From: Erysipelotrichaceae bacterium | Lineage (GTDB): Bacteria; Bacillota_I; Bacilli_A; Erysipelotrichales; Erysipelotrichaceae | Length of the DNA stretch: 21,217 nucleotides | Assembly: GCA_017419065.1 (NCBI GenBank) | Contig: JAFOMB010000094.1 | Coordinates: 1 to 21,217 of the forward strand | Direction: 5' to 3' | In this document: positions 13,929-19,283 of the stretch, piece after piece | How the letters are laid out: the number at the start of each line of letters is the position of its first letter | How positions within the stretch are numbered: the stretch's first letter is position 1 | Notes under the pieces: generated by a model | The model's input: only the letters and a program-made list of their open reading frames with translations | Databases searched by the model: none | Told to the model about the DNA's origin: nothing | Position numbers and translations under genes: made by a program

Positions 13929-15183
13929 ATTCACCTATTATCATATCATCTTCAACGGATCGGGCTTTGACTTCCAGAATCTCTCCGATCGGATAAATAC
14001 CTCTGACCTTCGTATAGAGATACTCCCGGCTGTAGCCGCAGGAGAAGCCGTCTTCACTTTTTTCAATGAGGACGTTTATATTCTTCCCGAGGAAAGATCT
14101 TCTGTATTCCTCGGTGTATTTCTTTTCTTCCTTCATGATGCGGGCAACTCTTTCCTTTTTGACATCGCCCCGCAGGTGGCCTTCCATCTTATCGGCCGCG
14201 GTCCCGCTTTTTCTGGCGTATGGGAAGACGTGGATAAAGGAGAAGCGGATCTCTTCCAGTTCTTTCAAAGACTTCTCAAAGGTCTCCTCATCTTCTCCCG
14301 GGAAGCCGACGATGAGGTCGGTGGAGATAGAGATGCCCGGGACTTTCTCCCGGATCTCAAAGATCCTCTTTTTGTATTCCTCCATGGTATACGGTCTGTG
14401 CATGGCCTTTAAAATCTTATCGCTGAGCGCCTGCACCGGGATGTGGAGATGCGGCGCAAGCTTGCCCTCAGAGAACAGGGACAGGATGTCATCCCCGATC
14501 TCGTTCATCTCAATGGAGGAAAGACGTATCGTTTTGATATTGTCGATCCCGCTGAGGGCCTTGAGAAGGTCATAGAGATGATATTCCCCGTCGTAGTATC
14601 TTCCGGTATGGATACCGGTGAGAACGAGTTCCCGGACGCTTTCCGAGAGCTTCTCCGCTTCTTTTAAGACTGTGTTGTGATCGGCACTTCTCTCTCTTCC
14701 CCTGGCATAGGGAATGATGCAGTAGCTGCAGAACTGATTGCAGCCGTCCTGTATCTTTAAGAAGGCCCTTGATTTGCCCGGATAGCTTTCGATCAGGAGG
14801 TCTTCGAAATCCGTCGGGACGACTTCCTCGACCACGACACACTTTTTCTCTTCTTCGATGTAGTCGACGATCTTGTCCTTCCTGGAAGAACCGATGATGA
14901 GGTCGATGTCTTCAAAGACTTCCTTCTCATCGTGTTTTATCTGGACAAGACAGCCTACCGCGACAGTATAGGCCTCCGGATTCTGCTTTCTGGCTCTGTG
15001 CAGGTACTTTCTGGTCTTGGATTCCGCTGTATTGGTGACACAGCAGGTAAAGATGAGATAGATGTCGGCTTTCTGCTTGAAAGGGACTTCTTCATAGCCC
15101 TTTTCCAGCATCTTCTCTCTCACATATGTCGCCTCATAGTCATTGACCTTGCAGCCAAGGACCATCATCGCAAATGACTTCAT
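13915..15183 (-). CDS. mtaB: tRNA t6A37 methylthiotransferase MtaB
   Basis: 422 residues. A radical-SAM enzyme converting t6A37 to ms2t6A37 in tRNAs that read ANN codons. The N-terminal methylthiotransferase domain has its three cluster Cys: C11 (LGCKVN), C47 (FTCCVTNT) and C78 (AVGCLVQ). The radical-SAM triad C148, C152, C155 is in DGCNQFCSYCIIPYARGRERS. A C-terminal TRAM-like region follows (about 355-420). LGCKVN and the overall length favour MtaB over MiaB or RimO. The start has AAAGGAGG upstream and overlaps the rsmE stop; the 3' end overlaps the Mur-like gene. Confidence 0.95.
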   Translation of the reverse strand: MKSFAMMVLGCKVNDYEATYVREKMLEKGYEEVPFKQKADIYLIFTCCVTNTAESKTRKYLHRARKQNPEAYTVAVGCLVQIKHDEKEVFEDIDLIIGSSRKDKIVDYIEEEKKCVVVEEVVPTDFEDLLIESYPGKSRAFLKIQDGCNQFCSYCIIPYARGRERSADHNTVLKEAEKLSESVRELVLTGIHTGRYYDGEYHLYDLLKALSGIDNIKTIRLSSIEMNEIGDDILSLFSEGKLAPHLHIPVQALSDKILKAMHRPYTMEEYKKRIFEIREKVPGISISTDLIVGFPGEDEETFEKSLKELEEIRFSFIHVFPYARKSGTAADKMEGHLRGDVKKERVARIMKEEKKYTEEYRRSFLGKNINVLIEKSEDGFSCGYSREYLYTKVRGIYPIGEILEVKARSVEDDMIIGEYAAE

Positions 15184-15869
15184 AGATCCTCCTTTGAAAG
15201 CAGAGACATCATAAAGACAGCCGCCGTCTCTGCCCGCAGTATCCTCTTTCCCAGCGTGACGGAAGTAAAACCGAGTTCCCGGAAGGCTTCGACTTCCTCT
15301 TCCTCAAATCCCCCTTCCGGTCCGATCAGGAAGGAGACGCTGTGATGATTATCGAGTGAAGCCGGAGAGACTTCTTCCTTTTCATAAGGCAGCAGGTTGA
15401 CTTCCGAGAGATACTTCGGAAGATCTTTGAAGGAGGCGTATTCCGTGACCTCCGGAACGAAGTTCCTGTGGGACTGTTCCGAGGCTTCCCGGCAGATCTT
15501 CTGATAGCGCTCTACCGTATTCTTCCCGGCCTTCCTGATGACAGATCTTCTGGCGACATAGGGAACGATCCTCTTTACGCCTAACTCTGTCAGTTTCTGC
15601 AGAGCCCATTCAAACTTCTCCGGCTTTACCAGAGACAGGATCGCCGTCACCTCAAAGGAGAGCTCATTGTCTTCTCCGGTCTCTTCTTCTATGAGCGCAT
15701 TCTTCTTGTCGAGAAGGTGCGCGAAAAAGATCTTCCCTTCTTTATCAGCGATGCGGAAGATATAGGCCTCATCTTTCCTCAGTACCGTCTCCAGATGATG
15801 AAGGATATCTTTCTCTAAGGGAAGGATGTCGCCCTTACGAAGGACAATGTCGGTAAAATACTGCTGCAT
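15180..15869 (-). CDS. rsmE: 16S rRNA m3U1498 methyltransferase
   Basis: 229 residues. RsmE methylates N3 of U1498 in 16S rRNA near the decoding site. The N-terminal PUA-like domain (1-75) carries HHLETVLRK. The SPOUT domain has EFALQK-type sequence WALQKLTELGVKRIVPY, then RYQKICREASEQSHRNFVPEV, LIGPEGGFEEEEV and the terminal knot LGKRILRAETAAVFMMSLL. It is first in the operon with mtaB, the Mur-like gene and deoC; prmA, a common upstream neighbour, is absent. There is no Shine-Dalgarno; TATAAT ends 8 bases before the ATG. Confidence 0.96.
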   Translation of the reverse strand: MQQYFTDIVLRKGDILPLEKDILHHLETVLRKDEAYIFRIADKEGKIFFAHLLDKKNALIEEETGEDNELSFEVTAILSLVKPEKFEWALQKLTELGVKRIVPYVARRSVIRKAGKNTVERYQKICREASEQSHRNFVPEVTEYASFKDLPKYLSEVNLLPYEKEEVSPASLDNHHSVSFLIGPEGGFEEEEVEAFRELGFTSVTLGKRILRAETAAVFMMSLLSKEDL

Positions 15870-15877
15870 ACGTAATC

Positions 15878-15883
15878 ATTATA
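15878..15883 (-). promoter_or_regulatory. TATAAT box of the rsmE operon, nearly leaderless
   Basis: A perfect TATAAT lies directly after the T-tract of the yneF terminator and 8 bases before the rsmE ATG. Any -35 would fall within the yneF terminator hairpin; none matches the consensus. Confidence 0.6.
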
Positions 15884-15908
15884 ATAAAAAAACACTCTTT
15901 CGAGTGTT
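15884..15908 (-). terminator. Terminator of yneF
   Basis: AACACTC and GAGTGTT (15908-15902 and 15897-15891) with loop GAAA, followed by seven T (15890-15884). The stem overlaps the yneF stop codon. Confidence 0.88.
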
Positions 15909-16119
15909 ATTGATTGAAGGACTTCATGATCGCGCGGATCTGTGCCTCGGATGGTTTTCTGCCCATCTGCGCATACATGGCACGGATCTGTTTCTCAGTG
16001 ATTGGAGGATTTTCCTTGATTTGTTTTTCGAAATATCTCTTCGTCAGGAAGAAACTGATCGCAGCACCGATGACTCCGCCCAGAAGCAGATATAAGATCG
16101 ATGTCCAGAAATTGCTCAT
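15907..16119 (-). CDS. yneF: YneF family (UPF0154) small membrane protein
   Basis: 70 residues with one N-terminal membrane segment (about 5-25, TSILYLLLGGVIGAAISFFL) and a short charged cytoplasmic tail. The family signature NPPITEKQIRAMYAQMGRKPSEAQIRAIMKS is clear. The family is widespread in Firmicutes; its function is not established. It has a strong GGAGGTGA 5 bases before the ATG and its own promoter. The candidate structured RNA at 16176-16323 lies upstream on the same strand. Confidence 0.93.
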   Translation of the reverse strand: MSNFWTSILYLLLGGVIGAAISFFLTKRYFEKQIKENPPITEKQIRAMYAQMGRKPSEAQIRAIMKSFNQ

Positions 16120-16138
16120 AACCTCACCTCCAAACTCT

Positions 16139-16167
16139 ATTTTAATGAATGAGACATGATTTGTCTA
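16139..16167 (-). promoter_or_regulatory. Promoter of yneF
   Basis: TAGACA (16167-16162), 17-bp spacer, TAAAAT (16144-16139), ending 19 bases before the ATG. The -35 lies in a small AGACA/TGTCT hairpin just beyond the candidate structured RNA. Confidence 0.65.
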
Positions 16168-16175
16168 ATGATTGA

Positions 16176-16323
16176 GCCCAACAGGTTATTCAATTCCCTG
16201 ATCTCTCAGGTGGGCCATCTGTGCATACGTTTAGGATCCCCCGTTGAAAGGGTCTTCAACACCGGCATGCAACTCGAATGAGGTCCGTTTTGTATATGTA
16301 GGAATTATACTGTCCCATTGGGC
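16176..16323 (-). ncRNA. Candidate structured RNA, possibly 6S-like
   Basis: The 248-bp gap between yneF and the lipoprotein gene has no plausible ORF but has strong RNA-like structure on the minus strand. The ends pair: GCCCAA and CAG (16323-16318, 16312-16310) with CTGTTGGGC (16184-16176), then TAT/AATTCC with GGAATT/ATA, making about an 18-bp rod. Inside is a large open region with small hairpins: CTC-ATTC-GAG, GTTGAA-GACCCT-TTCAAC, TGCAT/ATGCA and CCTGA-GAGA-TCAGG on the 3' side. TATAAT places the transcription start exactly at the first paired G. Paired ends, a large bubble and a 3'-side hairpin recall 6S RNA, but 148 nt is short and I cannot confirm the family. A leader of yneF is the alternative. 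No T-rich terminator is visible. Confidence 0.45.
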
Positions 16324-16329
16324 AACTTC

Positions 16330-16335
16330 ATTATA
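16330..16335 (-). promoter_or_regulatory. TATAAT box of the candidate structured RNA
   Basis: A perfect TATAAT, preceded by CCTG, has its last base 7 bp before the G at 16323 that begins the terminal stem. Upstream are direct repeats CTGTTAT (16360-16354), CTGTTAT (16349-16343) and the related CTGTATA (16338-16332), spaced exactly 11 bp apart. No clear -35. Confidence 0.55.
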
Positions 16336-16367
16336 CAGGAGTATAACAGCAGAATAACAGTCTTGAC

Positions 16368-16913
16368 TTAAGAGGCAAAAGGCTGTAATAATTTACGGTA
16401 ATCCTTTTTGAGTTTATTGATATCTTTCTCCTCGTTTCCTGTCTCTTCCATCGATATCTTTGAGCCGGCTACCTTCCCGTTGATGATCGTAAAGACCTGC
16501 GGGGTATAGACGGCTTTTTCGCCTGTTTCCGGATCATCGTTGAGTGTCGTATACAGGAGTTCGATGTACTTGTCGATCTCCTCATCTGTCAGATGAGCCC
16601 CTTCATAGTAGGCATCGATATAGTAGACAGTGACACCGAGATCAGTTGCCACTTCATTTAACGGCGCGACGCACTTGCGGCAGAACGGACAGGAGGAATA
16701 GCCGAGATAGAAGACACCTGATCCCCCTTCTTCAATGGCCCGGAAGACTTCCGTTATCAGGACTCTTCTGAAGGCATGGCCGGTAGACCTGACACCCGGA
16801 TAGGAAGACATGTCGACGGCATAGGATTCCACCTCATAGGAGAGATCCGGCTTCTCGCCTCCGCAGGCAGCTAGCAGAAGAGAAACGAGGAGAAGCGTCA
16901 GGATCTTCTTCAT
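16368..16913 (-). CDS. Thioredoxin-fold lipoprotein
   Basis: 181 residues. Lipoprotein signal: MKKILTLLLVSLLLAAC, with lipobox LAAC and Cys17 as the lipidated residue, so it is anchored outside the membrane. The thioredoxin-like domain has GVFYLGYSSCPFCRKC, with the redox pair C75-P-F-C78 plus a further Cys81, and the cis-Pro region YTPQVFTI (Pro138). Extracytoplasmic thiol-disulfide oxidoreductases of this kind support folding or reduction of exported proteins; partner unknown. Its start overlaps the stop of the PfkB-like gene (ATGA) with GAGGAA upstream, so the two are coupled. Similar lipoproteins occur near bacteriocin genes, but none is seen here. Confidence 0.85.
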   Translation of the reverse strand: MKKILTLLLVSLLLAACGGEKPDLSYEVESYAVDMSSYPGVRSTGHAFRRVLITEVFRAIEEGGSGVFYLGYSSCPFCRKCVAPLNEVATDLGVTVYYIDAYYEGAHLTDEEIDKYIELLYTTLNDDPETGEKAVYTPQVFTIINGKVAGSKISMEETGNEEKDINKLKKDYRKLLQPFAS

Positions 16914-17806
16914 GACAGTTCCTCGATATCGACACGGTTGAAGATGTCATACATCGTCTCCTGGGTCGTCTTGACATCGGAATGTCCGGTGACGAGACAC
17001 GCCGAGACGCCGAAACGGAAGGATTCCAAAGCGGTAGCGCCTTTGCATAAGGAGTAGAGATAGCCTCCGATCAGGGCAGAGACGGAATAGGAGACTTCCA
17101 TCTCATCATGGATCAAAGAGGAAGAAGTATAGACCTTTCCTCCTGAGAAGAAGTAGGCTCTTTCCTTGGACTGGCCGTACAGGACGTTCTGAACGCCCTT
17201 ATTCAGGAAGAGATCTGCTGCTTTGCGGATCGCCTCTTCCCCGTTTCCATCGATATCTTCATCAGAGATGCGGACGAAATAGACACCGGAAGAAGCGCAC
17301 TCTTCCATGATCCTTCTGTTAGTATCTAAGAATACCTTGATCCCCTCTTCGCAAAGAGAGCGTACCAGTTCGATCATGTCGTCTTCGATGCTTTCCTGGA
17401 CATTGCCGGAGAGTACGAAGATATCGTCATCGTAGATGTTGCGCAGCTTGTTTTTGAGCTTCTGGAATTCATCCTTCATGATCTCCGGACCGGCGGCGTT
17501 GATCGTCGTCTCCTGGGAGTCCATGATACGGACGTCGATTCGGCTTTCACCTTTGATATTGGTAAACTGCGGCTGCAGAAAAGAATACTGATCGAGATGC
17601 GAGAGGAAGTAATCCTTCACGAAACCCCCCAGAAAGCCTAAAGCCACCGACCGGATCCCCAGAGAATTGAGGATGACGGAGACATTGATCCCCTTTCCAC
17701 CGGCACTGAAGAGTTCGAAGTCGCTTCGGTTCAGTTCTCCTTTTTTCAGGTCGCTCAGACTGATGAAGTAGTCCAAGGACGGATTGCATGTACATGTGTA
17801 GATCAT
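16910..17806 (-). CDS. PfkB-family protein resembling 1-phosphofructokinase, active site degenerate
   Basis: 298 residues, the length of FruK/LacC-type kinases. The N-terminal half is well conserved: MIYTCTCNPSLDYFI, LNRSDFELFSAGGKGINVS (GGKGINVS at 36-43), LGFLGGF, NAAGPEI (103-109) and LSGN. The C-terminal half is not. The family motif SVGAGDSxVAG, whose Asp is the catalytic base, reads SVSALIGGYL (241-250), as if about three residues were lost. The KPN.EL region reads VRISDEDI. Kinase activity is therefore doubtful; it may bind sugar phosphate without turnover. The frame is intact and translationally coupled to the thioredoxin-fold lipoprotein. No Shine-Dalgarno: TATAAT ends 6 bases before the ATG, putting the predicted transcription start on the A of ATG. 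Functional fruK partners (fruA, fruR) are not in the window. Confidence 0.85.
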   Translation of the reverse strand: MIYTCTCNPSLDYFISLSDLKKGELNRSDFELFSAGGKGINVSVILNSLGIRSVALGFLGGFVKDYFLSHLDQYSFLQPQFTNIKGESRIDVRIMDSQETTINAAGPEIMKDEFQKLKNKLRNIYDDDIFVLSGNVQESIEDDMIELVRSLCEEGIKVFLDTNRRIMEECASSGVYFVRISDEDIDGNGEEAIRKAADLFLNKGVQNVLYGQSKERAYFFSGGKVYTSSSLIHDEMEVSYSVSALIGGYLYSLCKGATALESFRFGVSACLVTGHSDVKTTQETMYDIFNRVDIEELS

Positions 17807-17812
17807 AAAATC

Positions 17813-17818
17813 ATTATA
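17813..17818 (-). promoter_or_regulatory. Extended -10 of the PfkB-like operon, leaderless
   Basis: TGATATAAT (TGn extension plus perfect TATAAT) ends 6 bases before the ATG at 17806, so transcription should start on the ATG itself. The position of its -35 falls on the opposing murE -10. Confidence 0.7.
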
Positions 17819-17837
17819 TCACGCAAAGATTAACGGG

Positions 17838-17843
17838 TATAAT
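17838..17843 (+). promoter_or_regulatory. TATAAT box of murE, leaderless
   Basis: A perfect TATAAT ends 6 bases before the murE ATG at 17850. The intervening bases GGAGAC include GGAG, but it is too close to the ATG to act as a normal Shine-Dalgarno and would not be transcribed if initiation is at 17850. Confidence 0.65.
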
Positions 17844-17849
17844 GGAGAC

Positions 17850-19265
17850 ATGAATATCCAGAAACTGTTTCCGGGATACCCGGATGAGATCGAGATCACA
17901 GGGATCTCGGTAAACTCAAAAGACATCCAGGAGGGAAACCTCTTCTTATGCAAGAAAGGCGTCAAGATCGACCGGCATGACTTCATTGAGGAAGCGGTCA
18001 ATAACGGCGCTGCCTTTTTAGTGACAGCCAGAGAGGTAAAGACGAGCGTTCCTTATATCGTCGTGGAAGATCCGAACGCCATCGAAGAAGATCTCTACAG
18101 GAGTTTCTATGGCGATCCGCAGGACGAACTGAAGATCATCGGCGTCACCGGTACCGATGGCAAGACCTCCACTACCACAATGATACAGACGCTTATCGGA
18201 AAGGAGAAGTGCGGCTACATCGGCACCAACGGCTATGCCTGCGCCGCCTTCAAGAGAGATACTTCCAACACCACCCCGGGTGTCGACAAGCTCTATCAGT
18301 ACTTCCGGGAGTTCCTCGATGCCGGATGTAAGTACGTGGCGATGGAAGCTTCCTCGGAAGCCTTCTACTACGGAAGACTGAAGAACATCACCTTCGATAC
18401 CTCCGCCATCACCAATATCGATTCCGAACATCTGAACACCCACAAGACCCTGGAGAACTACGTTTCCTGCAAGAAACAGCTCTTCCTCCAGACGGAGAAC
18501 TGTTCTATCCTCAACAGCCACGATGTCCATTATGAAGAGTGCCGGGAAGCGGCACAGAAGCCTCTCACCTACGGCTACAGAGAAGAAGATGACCTCTATA
18601 TAAAGGGTTTCGAGATCCATCCGGATCACACCGACATCACCTGGATCTACAAAGGAGAAATAATAAACTTCCGTTCACCATTACTGGGAGCCTTCAATGT
18701 GGAGAATCTCTCGGCTGCTTTGCTGGTGTGTCTGTCCATGGGCTTTGAATTGAATGAATTATTGGAGAATGCGAAGAAGATCGTCATCGACGGACGCATG
18801 CAGGCGATCGATCTGGGACAGGACTTCTACTGTATCGTCGACTATGCCCATACACCGAATGGCCTCAGAAGACTCTTTGAGTTCACCAAGACCCTCTCTG
18901 TCGGAAGGATCATCCCGGTCATGGGACAGGCCGGCGAAAGAGATCCGTACAAGCGCAAGACCGTCGGAGAGCTCCTGGTCAAAAACTGCGATCACGTCAT
19001 CATGACCTATGAGGATCCCAGAGGTGAAGACATCAGTAAGATCCTCGATGACATGTGCGAGAATATCCGGGACTATGATAACTACGAGCGCATCCCGGAC
19101 AGACATGAGGCAATAAAACACGCGATCGATATCGCAGAGAAAGACGACCTCGTCCTCATTCTCGGCAAGGGCAATGAGACCTACGAGAAGCTGAAGGACG
19201 GCACGATCTACTTCAACGATGTCGAAGAAGCGGAAAAGGCAATCAAAGAAAAGCTCGGAAAGTGA
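17850..19265 (+). CDS. murE: UDP-MurNAc-tripeptide ligase MurE
   Basis: 471 residues. MurE adds the third stem-peptide residue to UDP-MurNAc-L-Ala-D-Glu in cytoplasmic peptidoglycan synthesis. Signatures are intact: P-loop GVTGTDGKTST (Lys105), TNIDSEHLNTH (188-198), the carbamylated-Lys region YVSCKKQLF (Lys208), PLLGAFNVENLSAAL, DYAHTPNGL (331-339), MGQAGERDPYKR and LILGKGNE. The specificity loop reads EDPRGED (388-394). DNPR marks meso-diaminopimelate enzymes and DNPA marks many L-Lys enzymes; the DPRGED form resembles Thermotoga MurE, so the third residue cannot be assigned safely. It diverges from the PfkB-like operon and converges on pheT. The degenerate Mur paralogue lies about 4 kb away. 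Confidence 0.93.
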   Translation: MNIQKLFPGYPDEIEITGISVNSKDIQEGNLFLCKKGVKIDRHDFIEEAVNNGAAFLVTAREVKTSVPYIVVEDPNAIEEDLYRSFYGDPQDELKIIGVTGTDGKTSTTTMIQTLIGKEKCGYIGTNGYACAAFKRDTSNTTPGVDKLYQYFREFLDAGCKYVAMEASSEAFYYGRLKNITFDTSAITNIDSEHLNTHKTLENYVSCKKQLFLQTENCSILNSHDVHYEECREAAQKPLTYGYREEDDLYIKGFEIHPDHTDITWIYKGEIINFRSPLLGAFNVENLSAALLVCLSMGFELNELLENAKKIVIDGRMQAIDLGQDFYCIVDYAHTPNGLRRLFEFTKTLSVGRIIPVMGQAGERDPYKRKTVGELLVKNCDHVIMTYEDPRGEDISKILDDMCENIRDYDNYERIPDRHEAIKHAIDIAEKDDLVLILGKGNETYEKLKDGTIYFNDVEEAEKAIKEKLGK

Positions 19266-19282
19266 TGAACTTTCCGAGCTTT
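19250..19282. terminator. Bidirectional terminator between convergent murE and pheT
   Basis: AAAGCTCGGAAAGT (19250-19263) pairs perfectly over 14 bp with ACTTTCCGAGCTTT (19269-19282), loop GATGA. The murE stop lies in the stem and loop and the pheT stop is 2 bases beyond. T-rich tails occur on both strands (TTTATTAT and TTTTCTTTG). Confidence 0.88.
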
Positions 19283-19283
19283 A

